Below are positions 5,116-11,977 of a stretch of DNA of 13,746 nucleotides, one piece after another; position 1 is the first letter of the stretch, and every line of letters begins with the position of its first letter. The notes beneath the pieces are model-generated. The model did not search any database. It was not told where the DNA came from and saw only the letters and a program-made list of their open reading frames with translations. The position numbers and the translations under genes are program-made. The DNA lies in assembly GCA_030916835.1 (NCBI GenBank), contig JAUPWA010000026.1, positions 1 through 13,746 on the forward strand, read 5' to 3'. Source of the DNA: Patescibacteria group bacterium. Its GTDB lineage: Bacteria > Patescibacteriota > Minisyncoccia > Phycocordibacterales > SBAW01.

Positions 5116-5186
5116 AATTGCATTATCAGCAATTAGGAGCGTAGGATTAATCTCGAAAGGGAGGCCTGCCCGACAAATCAATAGTT
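5116..5186 (+). promoter_or_regulatory. Structured 5' leader of the S1-domain gene
   Basis: The leader opens with a hairpin AATTGC-attatca-GCAATT (5116-5134) at the predicted first base. AGGAG follows at 5135-5139 and AAAGGGAGG at 5156-5164. The nearer ribosome binding site ends 22 nt before the ATG, too far for normal use unless folding (for example GGG 5159-5161 with CCC 5169-5171) brings it closer. Autoregulation, as known for E. coli S1, is possible but inferred. Confidence 0.4.
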
Positions 5187-6281
5187 ATGTCACCAGAAAC
5201 ACTTGCCCCTGAAAAGGCACTAACGGCTATGGCCGGTTTAGCAGAAAAGATCGTTGAGTACCCTAAGGAGGGCTCTATCGTCGAGGGTACCGTGCTTGCG
5301 CTTGACCGCGCGCGCCTCTACATCGACCTCCCCCCGTTTGGTACCGGCATCATCTTTGGTCGCGAGTACATGAACGCTCGTGAGGTTATTAAGCGCGTCA
5401 ATATCGGCGACGTTGTTGCCGCTAAGGTCATCTCGACCGACTCCAAGGAGGGCTACATCGAGCTCTCACTCAAAGAGGCTCGCCAGGCTATCATCTGGGC
5501 CGAGGCTGAAGAAGCAGTAAAGGAAAAGAAGCCCTTCGAGCTCACCATCAAAGAGGCAAACAAGGGAGGCCTCATACTCGAGTGGCAGGGCCTTGCTGGC
5601 TTCCTCCCGGCTTCACAACTCAAACCCGACCACTACCCGCGCGTCTCTGACGGCGACAAGGACCGCATCCTCGATGAGCTGCGCAAACTTGTTGGCGAGA
5701 AGCTTACGGTCACTATGATCTCTGCTATGCCAAAGGAAGGCAAACTCATCTTCTCTGAAAAGGGTCAGGATGACACCGAGAAGCGCGAGAAGATCGAGCA
5801 GTACCAGGTGGGCGACGTCCTCGCGGGCGAGGTCACCGGCATGGTCGACTTTGGCGTCTTTGTGAAGATCCAAGACGGTCTTGAGGGTCTCGTGCATATC
5901 TCGGAGATCGACTGGGGCCTTGTTGATGATCCTCGCCACTTCTTTAAGGTGGGCGACGCGGTGAAGGTAAAGATTATCGACATCAAAGATGGCAAGGTCT
6001 CACTCTCAGTGAAGGCTCTTAAAGAAAATCCATGGCAGTCTGCCTCTAACAAGTATCACAAAGGTGACAAAGTTGAGGGTGTGGTCATCAAGTTCAACAA
6101 GCACGGCGCACTCGCCTCTATTGAGGAGGGTATAGCAGGCTTGGTACACGTCTCAGAGTTTGGTTCTGAAGAGAAGCTTCGCCAAAACCTCGAGCTTGGT
6201 AAGCGCTACCCATTTGTCATCTCGCTCTTTGAGCCAAAGGAGATGCGCATGGCGCTCACTTTCTCGGGTGATAAGAAATAA
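5187..6281 (+). CDS. rpsA: S1 RNA-binding domain protein (ribosomal protein bS1-like)
   Basis: The 364-residue product has four S1 (OB-fold) domains at about 28-96, 113-191, 206-276 and 290-360. The third is the most canonical: GEVTGMVDFGVFVKIQDGLEGLVHISE. It probably helps the 30S subunit bind and unfold mRNA. E. coli S1 has six domains and 557 residues; four-domain forms are common in other phyla. The first two domains are divergent, as expected for ribosome-anchoring domains. The ATG at 5187 is chosen because the frame upstream lacks another ATG and begins close to domain 1. The gene ends 3 bp from the convergent pth stop, with no terminator between them. A general S1-type RNA-binding protein is the alternative, but as the only S1-domain gene seen here the bS1 role is preferred. 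Confidence 0.88.
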   Translation: MSPETLAPEKALTAMAGLAEKIVEYPKEGSIVEGTVLALDRARLYIDLPPFGTGIIFGREYMNAREVIKRVNIGDVVAAKVISTDSKEGYIELSLKEARQAIIWAEAEEAVKEKKPFELTIKEANKGGLILEWQGLAGFLPASQLKPDHYPRVSDGDKDRILDELRKLVGEKLTVTMISAMPKEGKLIFSEKGQDDTEKREKIEQYQVGDVLAGEVTGMVDFGVFVKIQDGLEGLVHISEIDWGLVDDPRHFFKVGDAVKVKIIDIKDGKVSLSVKALKENPWQSASNKYHKGDKVEGVVIKFNKHGALASIEEGIAGLVHVSEFGSEEKLRQNLELGKRYPFVISLFEPKEMRMALTFSGDKK

Positions 6282-6284
6282 AAA

Positions 6285-6878
6285 CTATTGTTTGGTGTGA
6301 ATGACCATCGTTGCGTGGTCTAGCCCCTCAGTGATCAAAAGCTCCAAAGCTTCGGCGAGGAGCTTTTTCACTTTCTTGAGTTTCTCTTGCTCCCCCGGCT
6401 TAAATGTACCGAGCACAAAGTCCACTGTGTCATGCGACTCCGGCTTCCGGAGTCGTCCCGAGCTTGTCGAGGGACTAATGCCGATGCGGATGCGCACAAA
6501 CTCTTTTGTTTTAAGTGCTTTTTGGATAGAGTCAACGCCCCGGTGCCCACCCGCAGAGGAGCCGACTGAAAATTTAATCTTGCCGAGCGGCATATCGAGC
6601 TCATCATGGACCACCACGAGGCTTTCAGCGTCTTTTTTGCTCTTCACGAGCGTGGTGAGCGCTTTGCCAGAGTTGTTCATGTAGGTGTCAGGCAAGACAA
6701 GCGTAACTTTTTTGCCAAACAACACACCGCGCGCAAGCTGTGCGTGCGTTTTAGTATCCTCTTTCCACTCTTTAACACCTTCTCCTTTTGCAATCGCACG
6801 CAGGAGATCACGACCAATGTTGTGTCGCGTGTTGTCATACTCACCGCCAGGATTTCCTAACCCAACAATAGTCCACAT
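6285..6878 (-). CDS. pth: Peptidyl-tRNA hydrolase
   Basis: The 197-residue enzyme cleaves the ester bond of peptidyl-tRNA released from stalled ribosomes. The family motifs are present: GLGNPGGEYDNTRHN (6-20) with Asn9 and catalytic His19, YMNNSG (66-71) with Asn68, and HDELDMPLGK (91-100) with Asp92. GGHRG (110-114) replaces the usual GGHNG, so the tRNA-contacting Asn114 of E. coli is Arg113 here. Residues about 135-148 (SPSTSSGRLRKPES) are an extra loop encoded by a repeat element. A start at 6920 would add 14 residues, but MWTIVGLGNPG at 6878 is the normal N-terminus, and the promoter at 6888-6916 sits between the two starts, ruling out the longer form for transcripts made from it. Confidence 0.95.
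   Translation of the reverse strand: MWTIVGLGNPGGEYDNTRHNIGRDLLRAIAKGEGVKEWKEDTKTHAQLARGVLFGKKVTLVLPDTYMNNSGKALTTLVKSKKDAESLVVVHDELDMPLGKIKFSVGSSAGGHRGVDSIQKALKTKEFVRIRIGISPSTSSGRLRKPESHDTVDFVLGTFKPGEQEKLKKVKKLLAEALELLITEGLDHATMVIHTKQ
6435..6475. repeat. Palindromic repeat element inserted in pth
   Basis: CGACTCCGG-ctt-CCGGAGTCG (6435-6455) is a perfect 9-bp hairpin. It is followed by an imperfect hairpin TCCCGAGCTTGTCGAGGGA (6456-6474). I recall the tcgacaagctcggga-type sequence as a dispersed repeat in CPR genomes that yields peptides such as STSSG in predicted proteins. Here it adds about 14 residues in frame. It also lies about 150 bp past the S1 gene stop and could end that transcript. 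Confidence 0.65.
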
Positions 6879-6887
6879 ACATGACTT

Positions 6888-6916
6888 AGTATCGTGTATG
6901 AAGTTGTAAGTTGCAA
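6888..6916 (-). promoter_or_regulatory. Promoter of pth, predicted near-leaderless
   Basis: On the minus strand, TTGCAA (6916-6911), 17 bp, GATACT (6893-6888). The ATG at 6878 is 9 nt after the -10 hexamer. Divergent from the lepB promoter 27 bp away. Confidence 0.6.
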
Positions 6917-6943
6917 GCAAGAATTGTTTTTTGCATCAAAAAA

Positions 6944-6972
6944 CTTGCATTGTTTACACACTCGCTTACAAT
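6944..6972 (+). promoter_or_regulatory. Promoter of lepB, predicted leaderless
   Basis: CTTGCA (6944-6949), 17 bp, or TTGCAT with 16 bp, then TACAAT (6967-6972). The ATG at 6979 follows by 6 nt. There is no Shine-Dalgarno sequence. Confidence 0.6.
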
Positions 6973-6978
6973 ACACGC

Positions 6979-7536
6979 ATGTCTGAGGTGCATCGAGAAA
7001 ATTTTTTCATCGAACTCCTCAAATTTGGTTTACTCGCACTATGCATCGTGCTCCCGGTGCGACTTTTTGTTGCACAACCATTTATCGTTTCAGGTGAGTC
7101 GATGGTGCCCACGTTTCAAAACGGCGAGTATCTCATCATCGATGAACTTACCTATCACTTCTCTCAACCAAAGCGCGGCGAGGTCATAGTGTTTCGCTAT
7201 CCAAAGGACCCTTCGCAGTTTTTCATCAAGCGCATCATAGGCCTCCCCGGCGAGACCGTGCACATCTCCGACCAAGGGATCACCATAACCAAAACAGATG
7301 GCACCGCCCTACAGGTAGACGAGCCATACGTTATGAATCAAGGAAATGGAGGCACACGTGAGTACGTGGTGCCGCAAGACGAGTATTTTGTCATGGGTGA
7401 CAATCGCCCCGAAAGTTCAGACAGTCGCTCGTGGGGCTTTTTGCCTCGCAAAGATATCGTCGGCCGCACGCTTGTACGACTCCTCCCATTCTCTACTATT
7501 GCATTTTTCCCTGGTGCTGCGAGTGAACCTCAATAA
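6979..7536 (+). CDS. lepB: Signal peptidase I
   Basis: The 185-residue membrane serine protease removes signal peptides from exported proteins on the outer face of the membrane. One N-terminal transmembrane segment (about 12-32) is followed by the catalytic serine Ser41 in SGESMVPTF (38-46), the general-base Lys84 in FFIKRIIGLPGE (81-92), and the box E motif GDNRPESSDSRSWG (140-153). The length and single membrane segment fit the compact type seen in Gram-positive bacteria and CPR rather than the larger E. coli enzyme. An upstream in-frame ATG at 6931 would add 16 residues, but the -10 element at 6967-6972 lies inside that extension, so 6979 is preferred. It probably forms an operon with the HisRS-like gene 35 nt downstream. 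Confidence 0.96.
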   Translation: MSEVHRENFFIELLKFGLLALCIVLPVRLFVAQPFIVSGESMVPTFQNGEYLIIDELTYHFSQPKRGEVIVFRYPKDPSQFFIKRIIGLPGETVHISDQGITITKTDGTALQVDEPYVMNQGNGGTREYVVPQDEYFVMGDNRPESSDSRSWGFLPRKDIVGRTLVRLLPFSTIAFFPGAASEPQ

Positions 7537-7571
7537 TTAACAACCAATCGTATATACAAACTTTTTATAGC

Positions 7572-8717
7572 ATGACACCACGCCTTTCTCCGGTCTCCTT
7601 CTTGCGCCACTGTGCTGACGTTGCTTCGTTCTATGGATTTGTGCCGCTGCGCGAGATTGAAAAAGGCATATCCATGCGGCGCGGTCGCGGGGGCTTTCAC
7701 TCCTTTACCACGAGCACCGAGGCATGCGCGCTCCACATCACCACCAGCAAGAGCGTCGAGCCTATTCTCACCTACTATGCAACAACGGCACCAACCCATG
7801 TGCCTCCCGGCATCTCACCGCGCGATGTGGGCGAGTTTGGCATGCATGTCATAGGTGCCAACGAGAGCTTGGGCGAGATCGTACTTCTCAAAACAATGTT
7901 CTCTATCATGCAGGAGTGGGGTATGCGTGTCTCTGCAGTACGGCTCAACGCTGTGGGCGACAAAGACTCTAAAGCACGTTTTGAGCGTGAACTCACCGCC
8001 TACCTACGCCGCCACCTCAGCGAGCTGTGCCCCAATTGCCAAAAAGCAACCACCAGCAACTCTTTTGAAATCTATGCATGTGAGCAGGAGCAGTGCCGTG
8101 GGTTACTCACTGAGGGCCCCCGAACTTTAAGCTTTTTGTCCGAGAAGAGTCGCGCGCATTTTCGTGAAGTGCTCGAGTATATTGAGAGCATCGGTCTTCC
8201 GTACCAGATCGACGACCTCCTCATTGGCGATGAACGTGAGCCACGCATCGTCTTCTCGCTTGAGCTTACCGATGAAGATGCGACCGTTGTCGCGGGTGTT
8301 GGTGGGCGCTTCGATGAGTATGCTCGCCGCGTTATGAACCGCAAAGACAGCGCCATGGTCTCGGGGAGTCTCTTTTTTCGCAAAAAAGGCGTTACCAAGC
8401 AAAACGCACCGCAGCCGCAAAAGCAGCCGTCACCTAAAATTTATTTTGTGCAACTAGGGAGCCGTGCCAAACTGCAAGGTCTCACCGTCATCGACATGCT
8501 GCGCGCAGCCCAGGTGCCTGTCGCACAGTCCTTTGACTCACACAGCCTCGCCCCCCAGCTCCAGTGCGCGCGAGAACAGGGGGTCAAACACCTCCTTATT
8601 ATGGGCCAGCGCGAGGCGCTCGACGGTACGGTCATAGTGCGCTCTATGCAAAATTCGAGCCAACAAATAGTCCCCCTCACGACCCTCCCCCGTTTCCTTA
8701 AAACCCTTAAAATCTAG
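7572..8717 (+). CDS. Degenerate histidyl-tRNA synthetase-like paralogue (class II fold)
   Basis: The 381-residue product follows the HisRS plan. An N-terminal part has FYGFVPLREIEKG (20-31), and a motif 2-like segment ISPRDVGEFGMHVIG lies at 81-95. An LCPNC...ACEQEQC segment (152-175) corresponds to the HisRS LC..C / LDCK..C region. SEKSRAHFREVLEYIESIGLPY (190-211) follows, then a motif 3-like GVGGRFDEYA (242-251). A C-terminal anticodon-binding-like domain (about 288-381) has SHSLAPQLQCAREQGVKHLLIMGQRE. The HisRS signature RGLDYY is absent: after LPYQIDDLLI the chain goes to GDEREPRIVFSLEL. Motif 2 is also far from the usual YRQFYQ. It is therefore unlikely to charge tRNA-His normally. It may act like HisZ as a regulatory subunit or bind tRNA or another ligand. 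There is no clear own promoter, so co-transcription with lepB is likely. Confidence 0.75.
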   Translation: MTPRLSPVSFLRHCADVASFYGFVPLREIEKGISMRRGRGGFHSFTTSTEACALHITTSKSVEPILTYYATTAPTHVPPGISPRDVGEFGMHVIGANESLGEIVLLKTMFSIMQEWGMRVSAVRLNAVGDKDSKARFERELTAYLRRHLSELCPNCQKATTSNSFEIYACEQEQCRGLLTEGPRTLSFLSEKSRAHFREVLEYIESIGLPYQIDDLLIGDEREPRIVFSLELTDEDATVVAGVGGRFDEYARRVMNRKDSAMVSGSLFFRKKGVTKQNAPQPQKQPSPKIYFVQLGSRAKLQGLTVIDMLRAAQVPVAQSFDSHSLAPQLQCAREQGVKHLLIMGQREALDGTVIVRSMQNSSQQIVPLTTLPRFLKTLKI

Positions 8718-8719
8718 CC

Positions 8720-8748
8720 TTGCGCCCCAGGTAAACGCATGCTAGGAT
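8720..8748 (+). promoter_or_regulatory. Promoter of rpsU, predicted leaderless
   Basis: TTGCGC (8720-8725), 17 bp, TAGGAT (8743-8748). The ATG at 8757 follows by 8 nt. The -35 keeps only TTG, so confidence is moderate. Confidence 0.5.
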
Positions 8749-8756
8749 AGTCCCAC

Positions 8757-9011
8757 ATGGCAGTAAATGCAGAAGTCCAAAAGACCGACGGCGAAAACGC
8801 GCTTACGTTGATGCGCCGTTTTTCTAAGCGCGTGCAAGGTACGGGCCTTATTACCCGTATGCGCTCACGCCGCTACCACGCTCGCATCAAGTCGCGCGAG
8901 GTGCGCCGCAAGCAAACCCTCAAGGTCATCAAGCGCCGCGAGACCGTCCAGGAGCTCATCAAGATGGGCAAGATGATGGAGCGCACCACCCGTGGCCCTC
9001 GCCGCCGCTAA
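8757..9011 (+). CDS. rpsU: Ribosomal protein bS21-like
   Basis: The 84-residue, very basic protein matches the bS21 pattern: NALTLMRRFSKRVQGTGLI (14-32) followed by RSRRYHARIKSREVRRKQ (36-53). In bS21 the N-terminal helix packs on the 30S platform near the anti-Shine-Dalgarno end of 16S rRNA and the basic helix binds rRNA. It is longer than the E. coli protein (71 residues) because of a 30-residue tail ending TTRGPRRR. The start has no Shine-Dalgarno sequence but sits 8 nt after a -10 element. It leads an apparent rpsU-ybeY-ftsA run, although a strong inverted repeat lies between rpsU and most of ybeY. Another small basic ribosomal protein is a remote alternative. Confidence 0.75.
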   Translation: MAVNAEVQKTDGENALTLMRRFSKRVQGTGLITRMRSRRYHARIKSREVRRKQTLKVIKRRETVQELIKMGKMMERTTRGPRRR

Positions 9012-9023
9012 GCTTTCTCAATT

Positions 9024-9497
9024 TTGAGAGTGAAATTCCAGCCGACAAGTACAAAAGTGCGCAAGCAAGCAAAACAGCAGAAAAAAGTGGGTAGGACTCG
9101 GCCTAGCGGCCCGGAGCGCACACTTTTTTCTGCTGTTTTGCGTGAGGCACTTAAAGATTTTGTACTCGGCAAGAAGTACGAACTTTCGTTTGCGTTCCTT
9201 GGCCCCACAAAGATGACAGAGGTCACCTGGCAAACCAAGAAGAAGCGAAAACCAAGTAATGTACTCTCCTTCCCTCTTTCAGACACATCCGGAGAGATAC
9301 TCATTTGCAAATCAACCGCCAACAAAGAGGCCAAGCTCTATGGCATGAGCAAAGAGACATTTGTGGTTTATTTGTTTATCCACGGTTTGTTGCATTTAAA
9401 GGGTTACCCACATGGTGCTACAATGGAGAGCGAAGAGCGTCGTGTTATGCGGCGGTTTGGTCTTCGTACCAATGAACAGAGTAGTAACAGGAATTGA
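9024..9497 (+). CDS. ybeY: Endoribonuclease YbeY (16S rRNA maturation and quality control)
   Basis: The zinc motif HGLLHLKGYPH, with histidines spaced H-x3-H-x5-H, and the preceding NVLSFPLSDTSGEI identify YbeY, a metal-dependent RNase acting on the 3' end of 16S rRNA and in ribosome quality control. The family's GYDH is GYPH here; the three histidines are intact. The start is uncertain. TTG at 9024 gives 157 residues, GTG at 9030 gives 155, and TTG at 9138 would give 119. The first 35-38 residues of the long form (rich in Lys, Gln and Arg) do not look like YbeY and are encoded across a 21-bp inverted repeat, so the short form (MREALKDFVLGKKYELSFAF) is a real possibility. Its 3' end overlaps ftsA by 26 nt, suggesting translational coupling. 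Confidence 0.85.
   Translation: MRVKFQPTSTKVRKQAKQQKKVGRTRPSGPERTLFSAVLREALKDFVLGKKYELSFAFLGPTKMTEVTWQTKKKRKPSNVLSFPLSDTSGEILICKSTANKEAKLYGMSKETFVVYLFIHGLLHLKGYPHGATMESEERRVMRRFGLRTNEQSSNRN
9069..9141. repeat. Perfect 21-bp inverted repeat with 31-nt spacer
   Basis: Bases 9069-9089 are the exact reverse complement of 9121-9141. The arms contain A6 (9081-9086) and T6 (9124-9129). The spacer holds GGCC-tagc-GGCC with CTC/GAG outside it. In RNA this is a very stable hairpin. The inner part (A6, GC-rich stem, T6) has the form of a bidirectional intrinsic terminator, which would separate rpsU from ybeY. Confidence 0.85.
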
Positions 9498-10656
9498 TGT
9501 AGGAACATACCATGTCAAAGTGGTTATTGCTGAGGCAGCTGATGACCCCCGCCAGCCACCGCGCATCCTTGGCACCGGCTATGCCGAGAGCCGCGGCTTA
9601 AAGCAGGGTTATGTCGTTTCCATACCCGAAGCGGCGCGCTCGATAGCAGCGGCCGTTGCACAAGCAAGCCGAGCTGCGCGCATCCCGGTCAAGCGCGCGT
9701 ATGTAGGCCTATCGGGTGTTGGGCTTGATGAAGCCTTTGCCCGAGGCGAAACAGTTGTTGAGCGCGGCGACTCTGAGATTACTGACCGCGACATTCCACG
9801 CGCCATTGAAGCAAGCCGCAAAGCGCTCCCGCCTGCAGCAACGCTCAACAGAGAGGTTTTACATACTATCCCCCTGCGTTTTTCGGTCGATGGAGTTGGC
9901 TTTTTAGGCGCATCACCCATTGGCACCAAAGGTATGCGCATCGCTGTAGAGACTCTTTTCATTACTTGCATGAAGAAGCACATGACCGACCTCGTTGAGG
10001 CGGTTGAAGAAGCAGGAGTCGAAGTTGAAGACATTGTCGCCTCGCCCATTGCGGCGAGTTTTGTCGCTCTCTCAAAGATGCAAAAGCGAGTGGGCTCGAT
10101 GCTTGTTAATATTGGCTCGGAAACAACTTCACTATTGGTGTTTGAAGATACCAAACCTGTGTCACTAAAAGTCTTTGCACTAGGCGGCAGCGATGTTACC
10201 AACGATTTAGCACTTGCGCTTAAAATTGCTCCCGAGGAGGCAGAGGCTCTCAAACAGGGTGCCGTGCTCAACTCTCCTCTCCCTAAGAAGAAGATTGACG
10301 ACACTATTAACCGCCGCTTAGGCGAACTATTTAAAACGATAGAGGCACACCTCAAGCGCATCGGCAAAAGCGAGCTTTTGCCAGCCGGTGCACTCCTGTG
10401 CGGCGGTGGTGCACTGACACACAGCGCACCCGATGTTGCCCGCGCTACGCTAAAACTCCCTTCGCGCATGGCAACGTTTAGCGAAGCAGGTGTGCAACCT
10501 CAAATAGACAACGGTGTTTGGGCGGTTGCCTATGGGCTTACGGTATGGGGCTTCACCGCAGGTGAAGGTATTGAGCCGCAAGACACAAGCACCTTTGGTG
10601 ACATTAAGGACTCAGCCAAGCATGCTCTGCGCTGGCTCAAAAAATTCTTGCCATAA
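9472..10656 (+). CDS. ftsA: Cell division protein FtsA
   Basis: The 394-residue actin-fold protein tethers FtsZ to the membrane. Visible parts: phosphate-1 loop GIDVGTYHVK (7-16); a 1C domain at about 80-165 with AYVGLSGVGL; phosphate-2 loop NIGSETTSLLVF (213-224); adenosine motif LCGGGALTH (309-317); and a C-terminal amphipathic helix KHALRWLKKFLP (383-394), the membrane-targeting sequence. An in-frame ATG at 9412 would add 20 residues lying inside ybeY; MNRVVTGIDVG at 9472 fits the family start. It overlaps ybeY by 26 nt and precedes ftsZ, the usual partner order. It has no promoter of its own that I can see, so it likely depends on rpsU/ybeY transcription. Confidence 0.95.
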   Translation: MNRVVTGIDVGTYHVKVVIAEAADDPRQPPRILGTGYAESRGLKQGYVVSIPEAARSIAAAVAQASRAARIPVKRAYVGLSGVGLDEAFARGETVVERGDSEITDRDIPRAIEASRKALPPAATLNREVLHTIPLRFSVDGVGFLGASPIGTKGMRIAVETLFITCMKKHMTDLVEAVEEAGVEVEDIVASPIAASFVALSKMQKRVGSMLVNIGSETTSLLVFEDTKPVSLKVFALGGSDVTNDLALALKIAPEEAEALKQGAVLNSPLPKKKIDDTINRRLGELFKTIEAHLKRIGKSELLPAGALLCGGGALTHSAPDVARATLKLPSRMATFSEAGVQPQIDNGVWAVAYGLTVWGFTAGEGIEPQDTSTFGDIKDSAKHALRWLKKFLP

Positions 10657-10678
10657 AACAAAAGAGTGCCTTGGTCAA

Positions 10679-10698
10679 CCTGCCTGCCGGCAGGCAGG
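10679..10698. repeat. 20-bp perfect palindrome between ftsA and ftsZ
   Basis: CCTGCCTGCCGGCAGGCAGG is a perfect palindrome lying 2 bp upstream of the ftsZ -35 element. I recall this sequence as a dispersed repeat in many Parcubacteria genomes. As RNA it forms a GC-rich hairpin, but no T tract follows, so it is not a standard terminator. It could be an operator or a REP-like mobile relic. Confidence 0.85.
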
Positions 10699-10700
10699 AA

Positions 10701-10729
10701 TTTGCAAAGGTACTTGGTGGTGGTAGAGT
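10701..10729 (+). promoter_or_regulatory. Promoter of ftsZ, predicted near-leaderless
   Basis: TTTGCA (10701-10706), 17 bp, or TTGCAA with 16 bp, then TAGAGT (10724-10729). The ATG at 10739 is 9 nt downstream. There is no Shine-Dalgarno sequence. Confidence 0.5.
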
Positions 10730-10738
10730 GTGTGGGAT

Positions 10739-11974
10739 ATGCCACAAGTACAACCTGAAATTGAAGCATTCGCGCGCATTCGCGTCGTCGGTGTTGGAGG
10801 GTCTGGCTGCAATGCGGTCAACCACATGATGGAAAATAAGGTGCGCGGTGTTGATTTTATTGCGGTGAACACCGATGCTCAGGATCTCCACAACTCTCTC
10901 GCTAAAAAAAGAATCCATATTGGTAAAAATCTCACCCGCGGCCTTGGCGCAGGCATGAACCCCGACTTGGGCAAGCGCGCCGCTGAAGAAACAAAGGAGG
11001 AGATCCAGCAAGCACTTAAAGGCTCGGACATGGTATTTGTTGCCTGTGGTATGGGCGGTGGCACCGGCACAGGCGCTGCGCCGGTTGTTGCAAAGACCGC
11101 CAAAGAGCTTGGCGCGCTCACGGTGGCAGTCGTCACTAAGCCGTTTTCATTCGAGGGTCAGCAACGTATGCGTCTCGCCGAGCAAGGTCTTGAAAACTTA
11201 CGCAAGGAGGTGGACGCGCTCATCGTTATCCCGAACGACCGCATCCTCGCTTCAGTTGCAAAAGATACAACTCTCAAAAACGCATTTGCTATGTGTGATG
11301 ATGTGCTTAAGCAAGCGGTTGAGGGTATCTCAGATCTCATCACCCACCCTGGCATCATCAACGTCGACTTTGCCGACGTGCGTGCAGTCATGGAAGACTC
11401 GGGCTCGGCGCTCATGGGTATCGGCCTTGCCTCCGGCGAAAACCGTGCGTCGGTCGCCGCTAAAGCAGCTATTTCCTCGCCGCTTCTCGAGCTCTCCGTT
11501 AACGGCGCCAAGGGTGTACTCTTTGCAATCGCTGGCAATGACGACCTTGGCATGATCGAGGTCCATGAGGCTGCCAAGATCGTAACCGAGTCAGTTGATC
11601 CGAACGCTAAAATCATCTTCGGTGCCGTACGCGACGACAAGCTCAAGAAGGGCGAGATCCGCGTCACCGTTATCGCAACCGGCTTCCCAGCCAACAACAT
11701 CACCCCTGGCCGTTCAGCACCACTCTTTACCTTCAGCCGCGAAACAAAAGAGGCGGATGTCCCGCCCGTTGGTGCCATTGGCAAGATTTTCAATGCACCC
11801 AGCGCACCCGCAGCACCCTCACCTATCGCGCCTCCACCAACGCCTCTAAAAAAAAGCGAGGCTGAGGAAGTAAAAACTCCTACAGAAGCAGAGGCGAAGC
11901 CTAAAAAGATTGAGGACGATGAAGACGAGTGGGGAGCAGTGCCCTCGTTCCTGCGCCGACCAAAAATTAAATAA
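10739..11974 (+). CDS. ftsZ: Cell division protein FtsZ
   Basis: The 411-residue tubulin-like GTPase forms the Z ring. Visible parts: the T1 region VVGVGGSGCNAVNHM (16-30); the tubulin signature GGGTGTG (106-112) for GTP binding; and the T7 synergy loop NVDFAD (208-213), which supplies the hydrolytic Asp to the next subunit. A variable Pro/Ala- and Lys/Glu-rich linker (about 335-398) ends in the conserved C-terminal peptide WGAVPSFLRRPKIK (398-411), which binds FtsA. The ATG at 10739 is preferred over the in-frame GTG at 10730 because the longer form would start right after the -10 element and add only MWD. It lies 82 bp after ftsA and has its own probable promoter, so it can be expressed independently of ftsA. 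Confidence 0.97.
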   Translation: MPQVQPEIEAFARIRVVGVGGSGCNAVNHMMENKVRGVDFIAVNTDAQDLHNSLAKKRIHIGKNLTRGLGAGMNPDLGKRAAEETKEEIQQALKGSDMVFVACGMGGGTGTGAAPVVAKTAKELGALTVAVVTKPFSFEGQQRMRLAEQGLENLRKEVDALIVIPNDRILASVAKDTTLKNAFAMCDDVLKQAVEGISDLITHPGIINVDFADVRAVMEDSGSALMGIGLASGENRASVAAKAAISSPLLELSVNGAKGVLFAIAGNDDLGMIEVHEAAKIVTESVDPNAKIIFGAVRDDKLKKGEIRVTVIATGFPANNITPGRSAPLFTFSRETKEADVPPVGAIGKIFNAPSAPAAPSPIAPPPTPLKKSEAEEVKTPTEAEAKPKKIEDDEDEWGAVPSFLRRPKIK

Positions 11975-11977
11975 GTC

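Noticed and set aside
7551..7571. A possible promoter for the HisRS-like gene (TATATACA about 14 nt before the ATG).
   Set aside because: No -35 hexamer lies at a suitable distance, and the spacing does not match the leaderless pattern of the other genes. Co-transcription with lepB is simpler.
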